DNA of 64,000 nt, from contig JAHBMJ010005738.1 of NCBI GenBank assembly GCA_018398765.1, positions 1-64,000 on the forward strand, written 5' to 3'. The position numbers were made by a program, and so were the translations under genes. Under the pieces are notes generated by a model. The model saw only the letters and a program-made list of their open reading frames with translations, searched no databases and was not told the origin of the DNA. This DNA comes from Chromera velia (Eukaryota > Sar > Chromeraceae). Below are positions 11,519 through 22,769 of the stretch, piece after piece; position 1 is the stretch's first letter, and each line of letters begins with the position of its first letter.

Positions 11519-12617
11519 TCGCGGCTCCACGCTGCCTGCCCTTCAGCAGTCCTTGACCGCTTCCCACCCTGCCGCCTTCCCTTCTGCTGTGCCTCGACGC
11601 TGGAAGCAGCAAAGGGGTTGCAGGGGACGAAAGCCCCACTAACATGCCCCCCAAGCTGCTCTCTCTGGATGCCCTTCCGTATGGAGGTAGCTCTAGCAGA
11701 GAGCACCCCCTGTCGGAAAGCAACAAGGGGGAAGCACGCGCAAAGCTCAAACTTCCCTTCTCCTGCTGCTGCCCTTGCTCCATGGCAGGTGGTTTCAGAG
11801 TAGGGGACCCCAAAGAAGCAGACTGACGGAAGGAAAGGGGTTCAACTGGACCCTCGCCCTCCTCTGTGGGATCATCTTCCGGGGCAGAAGGGTGACTGTC
11901 GGTCTCCTTGTGTGGAGAGGTCATAAGAGTTGCACGGCCAATGTTCGTGCCTGTTGGGGGGGTAGAAAGGTGGCTGTCGGTCTCCTTGTGTGAGGAGTTG
12001 ACGTGTGCAGAAGAAGGTGATTGCAGGGGGGCGCGTGAAGTGGGGGTCGAGGGTGGTGTTGTTCTTGTAAGGGAACCTTTCACTCTGGCGCTTTTTTGGT
12101 CGTTCCTTGTCGCTCCCAAAGCACCGCGACGACGCCAGGCATTCACCGCAGCCGCATCGCAAAGGAAGGCATCCCGAGCCCATGGAGGGACGTCCAATCG
12201 TGAAGCCGTATGGGTGACGCGCACTCGGTCCCCGAAGCATCCTCCCCGACCCGTTCCTTTTCGACCAACAGGCTGAACACAACTCGTCGGTAAGAACAAT
12301 GCGTGCGCACCTGCACGAAACCTTCCACTGCCTGCCGCTGGCGGGTATCCAGACACATTCAACGAACGAAGAAACCGCCGTGTTACAACTTTGGCTTCTC
12401 TATCAGCGGGGATCAGCGCTTGGGTAACCCTCGCACCTGCGCCCGTTGTTTCATCGAGTTGCATGTTGTAATTCTCAGAAAGCCTGCTGAGAATTGAAGA
12501 GCGATCTGATCGACACCCACTCGGAAATGACGGGCGTTGGTGCGGATAAAGAGTAGAACGTGGTGTTTCATGTTGCTGTGAAGGAGGACTAGAGGCCACG
12601 GAACGTGTGTTCCCCAT
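11382..12617 (-). CDS. Open frame for a Ser/Pro-rich protein, probable 5' part of the neighbouring gene
   Basis: An open frame begins at 12617 with MGNTRSVASS; a further in-frame ATG lies at 12644. The MGNxxS start resembles an N-myristoylation signal, which is inference only. The first 150 residues look protein-like. Later there is a short internal repeat (HKETDSHLSTP, then HKETDSHPSAP) and a Ser/Leu/Arg-rich end that overlaps the start of the frame at 11518. The last part of this frame is therefore likely read-through into an intron or the next exon's shadow. No family recognised. Confidence 0.4.
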   Translation of the reverse strand: MGNTRSVASSPPSQQHETPRSTLYPHQRPSFPSGCRSDRSSILSRLSENYNMQLDETTGAGARVTQALIPADREAKVVTRRFLRSLNVSGYPPAAGSGRFRAGAHALFLPTSCVQPVGRKGTGRGGCFGDRVRVTHTASRLDVPPWARDAFLCDAAAVNAWRRRGALGATRNDQKSARVKGSLTRTTPPSTPTSRAPLQSPSSAHVNSSHKETDSHLSTPPTGTNIGRATLMTSPHKETDSHPSAPEDDPTEEGEGPVEPLSFRQSASLGSPTLKPPAMEQGQQQEKGSLSFARASPLLLSDRGCSLLELPPYGRASRESSLGGMLVGLSSPATPLLLPASRHSRREGGRVGSGQGLLKGRQRGAANAARQVFARKVLREHSGLCAACTELRPSARPSLQRGLCASILSES

Positions 12618-12649
12618 GTTGAATTTTCCGCACGTTTTGATCAATCAAC

Positions 12650-13024
12650 TGTTGTTTTCCAAAGAAAATAAATTACATCTCAACAACTGCGAGCAGCAGT
12701 GCGAGAACTTCTTAGTGGAGACCACTGTGGGGCTCAGGAACGGACGGTTTTTGTTTGGATATAGCTTGCACCCCGCTGCGAAGTGAAACACCCCCCGCTC
12801 TCTCTCCGACTCTCACCGATCGAGTTTAATCATGTTTAATCTACTAAACATAAAAAAAAAATTAGTTCGCGCGCCTGGCGCGCGGACGTAACAATTAAGG
12901 CGCGCGGAAGATCGCGGAAGTAAGTCTGCAAGAGTATATGCAGCGTTCGCTAGAGCGTTCATCGGGCCACCAGCCGAGTGCATGGCATGCAGTGAGAAAT
13001 TTCGGCTTCTTTACTGAAGATATG
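12650..13024. other. Gene-free spacer
   Basis: No coding frame. It contains a short GC-rich palindromic stretch near 12869-12885 (GCGCGCCTGGCGCGC) next to A-rich sequence. Confidence 0.35.
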
Positions 13025-14420
13025 GGGACGCGGCATACATGAAAAAACCCTCAATCATCACTTACTCAAGTGCACGACTTTTTAAAAACCTAATATGCGG
13101 CAGGAGTGGGGATAACGGACCATTCCGAATAAATTGGGAAAAAATAGAAGATCATCTTCTAATATTAAATGCACATTAAAATTAAGACACTCACCTTCAA
13201 TTACCTTCAATTTATTATATATATATATATGTGTACACACCACAAAGTTATTTATCTTTAGAGCTTCTGGCTTTAACCCCCCTGACACTCCAGTCTGTCT
13301 TGAAATGGACTAAGTTATATCACTTAAAAAAAAATATAATCAAATATAGTCTGTACCCCCCCCCTAAACAAAGATAGAGAAGATGTATACTCTTAAAAGT
13401 GTGTTTAATGTGGTTCTAAGCCCAGTAGAACCTTATATACAATACAAACTTGGTGATTGTTTGCTTTTATCACGAAGTTATAGAGGTTTAAAGTCATTTC
13501 ACGACTATAGGTTCTAAAAAGACAAAAGCCTAGGTTCAGTAACTTTTTTCAGAACCTAAGAGAACCTTATAGAACCTTATATAACTTTACTTCTACTGAG
13601 TTTTAATGCTTAAAAACGTTTTTTAACGTTTAAGTTTCTTACATAAACGATGGTTTTCTTCATCCACTTCTTTTTTAAAGCTAGTCTAAAAGTACATCCC
13701 CACTCTCCTCGCCATGTCTCACAGCCGGACCCCCACTTTCCACACTATAAGTGGTTCCGTTTGCTTTCAGCTCTATCTGCACAACTCCTTTCTCCAGTTT
13801 GACTTCCCCCGGAAGAAGCTCTCTCAGCTTTTCACATTCTTCAAAGAAAGATCGCTTAGCTTGCTGCAATTCTTCTTTTTGAATTCGGGATGGGAGGGAG
13901 ATGGGAGAGGGGTGACGGCTAGGGCGCGAAGGAGGACAAAAACACTGATTGTCTCATCAGTTTGCGAGCGTTCCTGGTCGGTTTGATCATATTTCTATTG
14001 AGAAAAGGCCAGTTTAAGGTGGTTTCAGCAGGTTTTGGCAGGTTCTGAGGAAAAGGTTTTCAGAAACGGACGGTTCAGGAACTTTTCTTAGAACCTTAGG
14101 TGGCGAAACGTCTATAACCTACTATAACCTACCATAACCTGACTATAAACATTCAAAACCATGTTTTTTAAGCTTTTAAGAAGTTGTTTGATCATTTTAA
14201 CTCTTAGGAACTTGATTTTATTTGTTGAAAAATAGTGTTCTTACTCTAGAACTTTGCTGGAACTTTTATATAACTACAAGCAGTGACACACCCTAGGAAA
14301 TGGATTTTTCAATGCTGGCCGCACCCGCAACGCAGTTTTTTCTAGACTGTCTGCGCCTTCCACAAAAAATTTTAAGTATATACTTGATGATTGAGGGTTT
14401 TTTCATGCATGCCGCGTCCC
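13025..14420. mobile_element. DNA element with 36-bp terminal inverted repeats
   Basis: The left end (13025-13060, starting GGGACGCGGCATACATG) and right end (14385-14420) are inverted copies with one mismatch over 36 bp. Flanks are TA-rich (TATG at left, TATAT at right), so the target duplication cannot be fixed. The interior is AT-rich, with repeated AGAACCTTATA-like phrases near 13420-13600, plus an unusual GC-balanced segment at 13681-13900 that reads as protein on the minus strand. No transposase is visible, so it would be non-autonomous. Confidence 0.65.
13681..13869 (-). pseudogene. Possible captured coding fragment inside the element
   Basis: The minus strand reads LQQAKRSFFEECEKLREL followed by LPGEVKLEKGVVQIELKANG and a short acidic end, a composition like a helical and beta segment of an ordinary protein. 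An open frame extends slightly upstream of 13869 before a stop. Base composition differs from the AT-rich interior around it. It may be a host exon carried by the element or a remnant of the element's own protein. No family recognised. Confidence 0.3.
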
Positions 14421-16306
14421 TATATATGAGAGGCAGATCTAACCTAGTTTGTCGATTTGTTCCGTCCTACGACTACTAACGACAAAAATAGGTGTGACTT
14501 CGATCACCCTAATACAGCTGATCAATCGCGGCTTTACAACAGGTTGGACATAGTTGGACAATCAAAAGATATATGTACTTTATTTTGGCAGCGCCTTCGG
14601 TACAGTACCTTCAAGTTAAGCCACGCCTGCGGCGCAGGCGTTTCAAGCTTGGCTGCGCCTACAGCGCGGCGTTTCAAGTTTACTAGAGTATCAGGGAGGT
14701 TCTAGCTTTTACTTCTGGTATTGTTAATTAAAGTATGCAAAAGGCCAAACTTGCTGATGGTGCCCAGCCCAATGTTCCTAAGGGTCGAGAAATGCTAAAG
14801 TTGCCCCGTGGTGACACTTTTGACACAAGAAACGCACACATCGCGGGTTTAAAGCATCATAAATGGGGTTGGTAAATGCCGTGGGTGATAAATGCCATTA
14901 TCGATACTAAATGTATAAACAGCACTAATCGACAACGACATTTATATTTTAATACAGTGCCAACATTTTATAGTTTACATAGACCAACAGTACTGTATAC
15001 GTGTTAATCTTCGATAAAAGTATACCAAAGTTGCCAAACTAGATCAAACCATAATCAAACTTATGACTTAAAGTTTCCTTTTGATTTCCAATTTTAACTT
15101 TCTCAAATTTTTGAATTCTGAAAGTGTTTTAACTGTAGACCATATGATCACCACAACCTATTTATCATGCGCTGCATGCACTCATAAACCATTGATTCAC
15201 GTTTTAGTCATGCAGTGAGCTGCCAAAAATTCATTTATAGGCAAAAAGTCTTCTTCTGAGGGGCGAAAACCCCCCTAAAACTACGCTAAAACCCCCTTTA
15301 AAAACCATAAAATTCACTTTTCAAAGAGGCTCTGCCAAAAATTCAGGAGTGCGTGCAACGCGATTTATCATCAAGTGACTCAGTGTGACTATCTAAAATC
15401 GATCAAAATTTAGTTAAAATTATGTTCACAAATCTGTTTCCATCCAGGTTGTTAGACTGGGGAAATGCCTGGAATGATAAGATAATCGTATTATTATCAT
15501 AATGATCGCCCAATTTTCAGGCTGACCAAAGGATGTAGGCATCTCTGCGCATACGTTTCTTTCCTGTCAATGTCATTCTCCTGTATTGGTTGCCTTCTTA
15601 GATGTAGACATAGATACGTGTTTGAAGGAGATGGAACAAGAAAAAGATCTCGCAATGCCCCCTCCAGATGTCAACACACTGAATCGCTTCAGCATACAAT
15701 GTCACGTTAGGCCCCCTTCCTCCCGTGAGAGTGTGCGGCTTGGTGAGATTTAGCTGTTGTACATCCTCAACTAGCTCCTCAATGGCTGTCATTGCTATTC
15801 ATCCTTCCTCTCTACCAATTGGTTCACCATACACTATCGTTGACTCGTCGCTTTTCAAAAAATTGATGTACTCCCCCCTGAGAACGGATTCTGTTTTTTT
15901 GACGAAGTGTTCTACAGAGTGCCAAAGGCACTTATTGTTGGGGGCCATGGGGATCACAGTAGTTCCCTCAAGAGGGATGGTAGCGTTTTCGGTCTCACCG
16001 TCTGCATCTTGCTGAGAAACGTCGTAATTAATAGTTTGATTCGCAAATTTGGTCAACATACTGCATGTTTGTGTTCGCTTTAACTACAGTGATCAACTCT
16101 GAGTTTGCTTCCGAGGAGTTGGCTGAACCTGATATGAATTCTCTGTGTGTAGTGGTCATGTAATTTATTAAGATTGTTCGTAAAACATTTCAGCATAATT
16201 TTCAGGGCGTTCACCTTTATACCTTGAACGTTGATTTATTGGAAAATCGGTTTATAGTGACTGACTGACAGATATACTTATAATACAAGTGGATGCAAAC
16301 TGCCCC
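14421..16306. other. AT-rich gene-poor spacer
   Basis: No intact gene. Two short decayed reading frames at 15598-16059 are listed separately. GC-rich phrases near 14620-14680 (CCTGCGGCGCAGGC and CTGCGCCTACAGCGC) resemble small hairpins in otherwise AT-rich DNA. Confidence 0.35.
15598..16059 (-). pseudogene. Broken protein fragment, weakly OTU-like
   Basis: Two adjacent reading segments lie in the same minus-strand frame. The first contains NNKCLWHSVEHFV, which loosely resembles the Cys-box of OTU-type cysteine proteases (GNCLF-x-S), followed by a LRGEYINFL stretch. The second contains LTGGRGPNVTLYAEAIQ. OTU domains occur in some mobile elements as well as host genes, so the origin is open. 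The match is weak and by eye only. The copy is broken. Confidence 0.2.
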
Positions 16307-16524
16307 CTAGACGCCGGCTAGAGAAAAAAAAAAAGTAGACGATTTGGAGAGATCTTTCTTTTTTTTTTTCTTTTTTGCTTTTTGATCCTGAACAACACTT
16401 GACAACAGTTATGCAACATACAACACAGTACTTGTGCAACAGTTGAACAATAGTTGTTTGACTGGAAAAAAAAAAATAGATGATCTAGGGAGATCTTTTT
16501 TTTTTTTCTCTAGCCGGCGCCTAG
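16307..16524. mobile_element. 218-bp hAT-like MITE with 8-bp target duplication
   Basis: The ends are inverted repeats (CTAGACGCCGGCTAGAG at left; the right end reads as CTAGGCGCCGGCTAGAG on the other strand) followed by A/T runs. The flanks carry a perfect 8-bp direct repeat, ACTGCCCC, at 16299-16306 and 16525-16532. An 8-bp duplication is characteristic of hAT transposons. The interior holds several CAACA-type phrases and no coding frame. Confidence 0.85.
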
Positions 16525-16695
16525 ACTGCCCCACAAAAGCAAAACTTAACGGTTAGGCTCCGGGTTAGCACGTATGTAACGGTATATGTTATATTTCTTT
16601 AAAACTCCCTAAACTGCTTTATTATGCCTTTATAGGGTAATTAGGGGTAATCTATATAGAATTTTTGTATGTATGCATGCTATGTTAGATATAAT

Positions 16696-16935
16696 CTAGG
16701 CCACCCACATAGAAAAAAAATAAAAAAGTAATTGCCTAAAATCGATTTTTGATTTTCTTTTTTTTATTTGTTTAAACAACACTTGTATATTGTGTAACAC
16801 CCATGCAACACCCCAAACAACAGTTGTTCAGGTGTTGTTCTAGAAAACCAAAAAAAAAAAAAACTAATTAGGTTTTTAGCCCAAAATTTTAGCCCAATTT
16901 TCTTTTTTTTTTTCCTTTTGATGTGGGTAGCCCAG
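16696..16935. mobile_element. 240-bp hAT-like MITE, second family member or relative
   Basis: The 15-bp ends read CTAGGCCACCCACAT and, inverted, CTGGGCTACCCACAT. Flanking 8-bp repeats are GATATAAT (16688-16695) and GATACAAT (16936-16943), differing by one transition. Like the neighbour at 16307 it has A/T tracts just inside the ends and a CAACA-rich centre, but the terminal sequence differs, so it is a related design rather than the same family. Confidence 0.75.
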
Positions 16936-17059
16936 GATACAATATCATATACTTCGGACCGGCTGGAAATGCATCATGTATGCGAAGCCTAGTGCGGAGC
17001 AAGATAAGGTGTATACGTGAATTCACTCAGTTTTCAACACACAAGCTAGCACGCAAGAG

Positions 17060-19318
17060 TTAAATTGCATTTCTCAGAGACGCAAACTGAGGCACCGCCA
17101 GCCGCAGGGCCGCTTGCTGCCCTTCGAGCCGCTCGAAGAACTCCCGCATGAGCCCTGCCGCCTGCCTAGCTGCCTGCTTGAAATCCTCGGGCGCATCTAC
17201 AAGATCACCTTCCTCATTTCCCTCCCCCGCCACACTCACCCTCTCTGCCAACATCTGCGCAACAGTCCCGCTTCCCCCCTTTCGCCCTGCCTTTTTTCTC
17301 CGTGAACCCTTCGTGTCTGCTCGCGGGGGCGCCTGCCCCGCTGCTCCCCCCACCCCTTGCACCTGGGCGAGCTGCTGGCGCTCCACCAACCCCGGCTCGC
17401 ACCCGAGGAGCAGTGGCGGCACGAGGACAGCTCTGACAGCCACGCGTGGCCCGGTAAACTCGTCAACCTTCTGTGCTCGCCTGGAGCCGACCTCATGGCT
17501 GAGGAGCTGCCGTTCCATGGCCAGTACCTTCTCGGACCAGCCGAGCTTGATGACCATCTCCTCCTGGACTGTCATCAAGTGAATGCCCAGGGCTGCAAGG
17601 TTGGAGCCCACCCATTTGTCCGTCTCGAAGGATCTTCTGATCTCACTCAAGACCTGCATGATGCACTCAACTCATTCATCGGGCCGCAATTTGCACATCA
17701 AAACAGGAGAAAATTTGATTCTGGGTGATGTCCTGCTGGCCCGCTCGAATTTTCCAAAGCGTCCGATGCAAGCACAGAAAGGAAGAGATGAAAGGACGAA
17801 AAAAGAAGAGATGCAAGCGCAGAAACGAAGACATGTAAGATAGAAAGGAATCATTGGAGGGACAGAGGGGAAGAGATACATGCAAAGAAGTGTCCCCATG
17901 ACTCTTCATCACGAAAGATTGCTCGGGTCGGAACGATTTTGGAGATGCGACCATGAATGCGTCACTCAGTCGATCCACTGACCGTCTCAAGGGGGTCCCC
18001 GGGGGTTCCGTCTGCCGGATACGCAAAGTCAAGATCGCAAAAATCTTCCAAAGCGCACCGACGGAACACCGGACTTATCTTCTCCGCCCCCAGTGCCTGC
18101 AACCGCCCCGCGCTGCCGTCAAGCCTCGCGCCTAGCGCGAGATAATAGCCCGGCAGGAACTTGCAGGTCGGCACGCCTGCCTTCCACACGCGGGAGATTT
18201 TCTGCGTGGCAGTCATGAGCATTTCAAGCAGAGGGATGTTCTCTTCCATGCAGCCGGCCTTGCTCATGGCGTTGTACAAGTGAACAACCACCCGCAGCTG
18301 AACACAGCAGTCGAGGGCACGGCAACCAAGGTCCAACATCAATCCCACAGCGACGACTAGGATCTGCTGTCCCACAACCCAGGGGTTCAACAACATCGCC
18401 TGGGTCGACTGTCGCATGATCACGCGCTGCAGGCCGCCCTCGGGATCCTTCCCGATCGTGTAGGGGGTCCAGGGCGAGGGCCAGGCATTCGGGCCCAGAG
18501 AAGGCCGCTTGACGGCGGCATACAGCCATTTGTGCGCACACTCGATGCGAGTAGAGGTGGCGGTGTTCTTCTCTTCAAAGAACTTAAACGCTTCTGACAT
18601 CTGCTGCTCCGCACGGCCGAATACTGTCCCCGCCTGCACCATCAGGCGGGTGCATGCGTTGTTGCCATTCACGCTCAACACGCTGAGCAATACACAGTGG
18701 ACACCAGCAACGAGGGAGACGGAGAGGCGCTCTCGCAGCATGTCCTCCTGGAGGATGAGGAAGAAGGGCATGAGGGACTTCATGTTGAAGCAGTCTAGAG
18801 TCGAAAAGCTCTCAGGCCTCCGACTAGACTCGGGAGCGGGCTCATCCTCCTCGAAGGGAAGGTCTGGGAACGCATCCGTCGCCTGCTCAGCGTAAAACTG
18901 CACACACATACACACACACACACACACACAACAGAGAGCACCGACCTTCCTGAGTCATGAATGAGGAAGCCATGCAGAACTTCTATCCGTCTATGTGTTT
19001 GTTTGTTTGTTTGTTTTTATTTGGTGGGGGGAAGCGTAAAAAGAAGAAACAGCAAAGGAAAAAAACAATCCGATAAGCTGTACAGGATGTTGTTCTCTGT
19101 CAGTCAGCCTGTCGGAGTGTCAGCCTTTACTCTGTCTCTTTCCTTCTCTCCTCTGACTTTCTGTGTGCCGTCATGTGTCAGAGTGTTTTCTTGCCGAAGG
19201 TTCTTTTCGTGTCTCTCTCTTTATTCCCACGACACTCCATTTTTTCCTTGGCTTCACACACACACACACACATACACACACACACACATACGCACACACA
19301 CACGTTCACACACACACC

Positions 19319-19353
<35 letters not shown>

Positions 19354-20619
19354 GCACGCACGCACACACACGCACACATACACACACACACACACACGCA
19401 AGTGGATAGACACACAGGACTGACGCACCTTCCAGGCAGGAAAGCAGGCCTCCAAATATTCGTTCAGGTCCTCTGTGGAGCGGGCCGGCTTCTTGGACTC
19501 ATCCCATGGAGCGCCGTAGTTCGAAGGCTGCGGTGGCACAAACCACTGCAGCACAGGCCGCTTGCTGCTGAACTTGGTCTGGCGGGGGATTTCGGCAGGC
19601 CGCTTGATATTCCCGCACGCGGCCTCCTTGCGGAGGAATGCTGACGTGTGGATCAGACCGTCCTTGCCCACGAGGAAGGCCGCCACGGGACCGCCCGCGA
19701 TTTTGCAGTCAGCGTGGACGTGTCGGAACTCCCATTTGCCGAACGGAGAGAGACGCTCCGTGACCTCGCGCGAGACGAGACTGAGCAAGTCTTTTGCCCC
19801 TGCACTGCCACGACACTTCGCACGGCGCTGGACCATCTCAATCGATCGATCAAGAAAGTTCTGCAAGTCGGCTCGAGCCGATTCGTGGCATCTCTGGCCA
19901 TCAAAGATGTTGCCCTGCCCCGAGAGTGCGAGGTGCACAGGCACTGCGGGCACGTAGCGGAAGGTGCCTGAGCCCTGCCCGATGGCGAGGCGGAATGAGA
20001 GGTTGTTTCCAGCCTCGCCGAATGCGACGTCTTGCACGAGTGCAAAAGCACCGGTGAAAGAAAGGCTTGGTTTATTCCTCCTGTGGATTTCCTCAATGAT
20101 ATCCGAGAGGAAGGCGGCAGTCGCCAAAGCCTCCAGAGATGAAAGCTCCGGATGCTCTAACGTACAGGTGGCCACGATCTCCGTGATATACCGCACACAC
20201 GCGTTCGTTTCTGCTGTAGCTGCCAAGAGGGGGATACTGCCGGCCTTGAAGTCGTCCCACGCTCTCTTGACCTTGGCGAAGGCGTCCTGAATGTTGATCA
20301 AACAGCACGTGGCACGGAAGGCCAAAGTGGCACCAGTGAGCTGGTCTCTCTCGGCATCCTGAGAGAGAACGACAACCTCCAAGTTGTCTGGCTTCATCGC
20401 GTAGGTGACTCCACAGCATGATATGCTGTAACGACCGCTCTCCTGTACGTAATTGAGCACAGTGGCCACACTTCCGTTCAGCTCTGGCTTGTTCTTCAAC
20501 CCCCGAATCTCAACTCGGCGACCGATAAAGAGATCCTCCGTGATTTCCTTCTCCTCCTTCTCCTCCTCGGGCCCCTCTGCCTCATCAACGGCCAAGCCAT
20601 CAAAACGATTGGCAGTCAT
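17060..20619 (-). CDS. SH3-like-segment protein, three exons (about 899 aa)
   Basis: Exons 20619-19429, 18897-17983 and 17653-17060 join in phase 0 at each GT-AG junction (donors GTGCGT and GTCAGT) and total 2,700 nt. The start is [11 protein letters not shown], followed by an acidic stretch and then [20 protein letters not shown] with GRYSISCCG and MKPDNLEVV. This is the small beta-barrel-like element (R-x-L-x-x-x-PELNG, GRY, PxNL) often seen beside MYND or ankyrin domains in algal proteins. The remaining 700 residues are mixed helical sequence without a motif I know; exon 3 has an Ala/Gly/Arg-rich linker. The acceptor of exon 2 is preceded by a GT repeat. The 5' end is unsettled: an upstream frame (20884-20600) looks coding but is in another phase. 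Confidence 0.75.
19252..19404. repeat. (CA)n microsatellite in an intron
   Basis: About 150 bp of CA repeats with CG and TA interruptions. It lies inside the intron between the first two exons of the minus-strand gene. A second, shorter CA tract (18903-18930) ends right at that intron's acceptor. Confidence 0.9.
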
Positions 20620-20884
20620 CGGGGGTTGGGGCGTTTGGACTGAGCTTGTCGGAAGCTCCGTCGCCCTCTGCTGGGCACGCTGCAACGGCGCCAGCATGCA
20701 GACGTTTGACCTTCTCCAAACACTCGATGAAGTAGTCGTGCCCCTGGTCTCCCACGGGATACATGTCGCGCACTTTCTTGCGTTGGGAAATCGCGCAAGA
20801 AAGATCTCGGAAAACACTCCCCGGTACCTCTTCCGTCTCTGAAGCGGATGCGAAACTGCGGGCCGCTTCGACCATGCCCTGCAC
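20600..20884 (-). CDS. Probable N-terminal part of the SH3-like-segment gene, out of phase
   Basis: This frame starts MQGMVEAARSF and contains LSCAISQRKKVRDMYPVG and DYFIECLEKVKRLH, which look like real folded protein. It overlaps the start of the 17060-20619 model in another phase around a C-rich stretch near 20620-20640. Either a short intron or a one-base assembly error at the C run separates them, or MTANRFDGL is the true start and this is an upstream reading frame. I cannot decide from sequence. Confidence 0.4.
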   Translation of the reverse strand: MQGMVEAARSFASASETEEVPGSVFRDLSCAISQRKKVRDMYPVGDQGHDYFIECLEKVKRLHAGAVAACPAEGDGASDKLSPNAPTPDDCQSF

Positions 20885-21479
20885 CGAGAATTTTGATCTC
20901 AGCGCTTTACACTTGCTCTGCAGCTAATCAAGGACTGCAGAGGTTGCCCGCTTGTACGATTCGTACAGACACGGGATGTTTGGGCGATTGCTCATGCCGT
21001 CTCCGACAACTGCCTATCAATCTGTATATCAAAAAGAGGAAGAAACCTGCTGCACGTGCAAAACCCACATGCAGGAGCGACCAGATTTTTTATGGCAGGA
21101 CACAGCACTTGCCGAGAATTGGCGAGAATCAGGATGTGCTGTCAGAGCAATGCTGAGCATTGCAATGCATGTTCCATGCCATTCCATGCATGCATGAGAG
21201 GTAAATTGTCTTTAGTGTCTCTCTGGTCCTTTGTCAGGCCAGTATGCATCTTGCCTAGGCATAGGTCCTGTCCGTCTATTATGGCCAATCTGTTGCAAGC
21301 GCAAGCCCCTCGAACTAGGCCGCCGCGCCTAGCTTATACTACTCCACGGTGAACAAAAATTAATACCTTTCATTCTCCGTGTGTTCGCGTGGTCAACTCT
21401 GTCTATCTATGGATGAGCGTTGTGGTCTTCCTTTTCCTTTCCCCAACTTCTTCTTTAATGAGTTCCTCAGCCCGTTAAA
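20885..21479. other. Spacer between the minus-strand gene and the LINE
   Basis: No coding frame of convincing composition. It carries the left copy of a 40-bp direct repeat (21210-21249) described separately. Confidence 0.35.
21210..21249 (+). repeat. Left copy of direct repeat flanking the LINE
   Basis: The stretch CTTTAGTGTC ... CAGTATGCAT is matched by 25961-26004 in the same orientation, with a 3-base indel and few substitutions. Both copies are preceded by CATGCATG-type sequence. Confidence 0.7.
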
Positions 21480-21704
21480 AAAAATTTGTTTCTCCTCAAC
21501 ATTTCTTTATTAAACCTTTTCTTTACATCCATAAATTCTTCTGCACACTTAGCGGCTTTTAACTCCTTTGTCATGTTTCTTCAATCTGATGTTGTCAGGC
21601 TCTTCTCTCCGTTTGTGTCTTTTCTATCTCTTAAACATCAAAATGGTCTTTCTCTTTCTTTCAATTCTCTTGCCAGCGCCCCTGCTGGCCCCCCCCCTAT
21701 TCTT

Positions 21705-22667
21705 TTACTCTTTCTTCTCTGCAAGGCCCACGTAGGCCGAAAACTCCCTCCCAAGCAGCATCTCTGTAACCTGTGTACCACGTACACTGCGGCTTGCCTG
21801 CACAGATGCCAAGATTGTAGACGCTGCTGCTTTCTGAACCGCTACTGACAACGTTTTCCACCATCTGTCAGCAATTTTCTGATGTGCTGACGCATCATTA
21901 ATCTCCCCCAACCTTTCTGTAGCCTGTCTTACCATCTCTTTCACGAACCGCACTGTTTCCCCCCCAGGCCTTCCGTAGGTCTCAAAAACCAAAGGAACAA
22001 AACGAATGCCCACTGCTCTGCAGGCATTATCGTAGTGGGTGTGTTTCTTTCCCTCCTTTACCTTAGCTGCAGCCCCTGCTTTCTTGGTGTTTCTGTGCAG
22101 GCGGGTTGCATCCTGGATCGGGTGGATCAGAGCCACATCCCCTAGAACGGAGTCTCCATTTGGCAAAGTCGTGAACAAGTCTGGTCGTTTGTCGCGTTCC
22201 TCGGCCAACGGTCCTGTCAAATCGAGCCCCAACGATCCCATCGTCGTCTCCCCCCCAACTGTACAGTACCTTACCCCCGTTAACAGCTCAAAAAATGCTG
22301 CCCCAACCTTTTGGTGCCTTCTCCACGGACCTTCTCCCGTTGGACACTTTCCTCCATGAACATCCTCCAAGTCCCCTCTCTGTCCGTAGCCGCAGACTGG
22401 TTGTCGTACCAGCTCTGGGATACGAAGGCTTAGCCGCACGCGCATGGCTGTACGAAAAAGCGGTGGGAAGATCTTGTGGTTGCTGTCAAAAGGAATGGCT
22501 CCAAGCCATGCTGAGGCTCCATTGCCAGAGCAACTTCTTAAGCGAATCTGTCCCTTCTCATCTAAGCTTGGAGGCGTCTCTAGCGTGGGACGGCTGCTGC
22601 CCAGTAGCTCTCCCAACAGTCGTTTTCTCATCGCTGCCTGCAAAGTATCATAGAGCCTCCCTTGCAC
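21705..22667 (-). pseudogene. LINE C-terminal restriction-like endonuclease
   Basis: The segment contains CGYGQRGDLEDVHGGKC with a later RRHQKVG, like the CCHC/His cluster before the endonuclease of R2-type LINEs. It then has RPDLF ... DVALIHP and, further on, KKHTHYDNACRAVGIRFVPL. The RPD, D-V and K-x-x-x-Y order matches the PD-(D/E)XK fold of restriction-like endonucleases. Assignment is from motif order, by eye. Confidence 0.75.
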
Positions 22668-22769
22668 CCCCTTTGCCCCTTCACCTCTCTATGCCTCTGT
22701 ATAATCTCTCCACGATGCTTTCAGCAACGACCGCTCTGGCGCTCCATTGACTGCATCCTGATGATCGTT

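Noticed and set aside
19163-19644. Open frames of Thr/His or Cys/Val repeats
   Set aside because: They are translations of CA/GT microsatellites within an intron.
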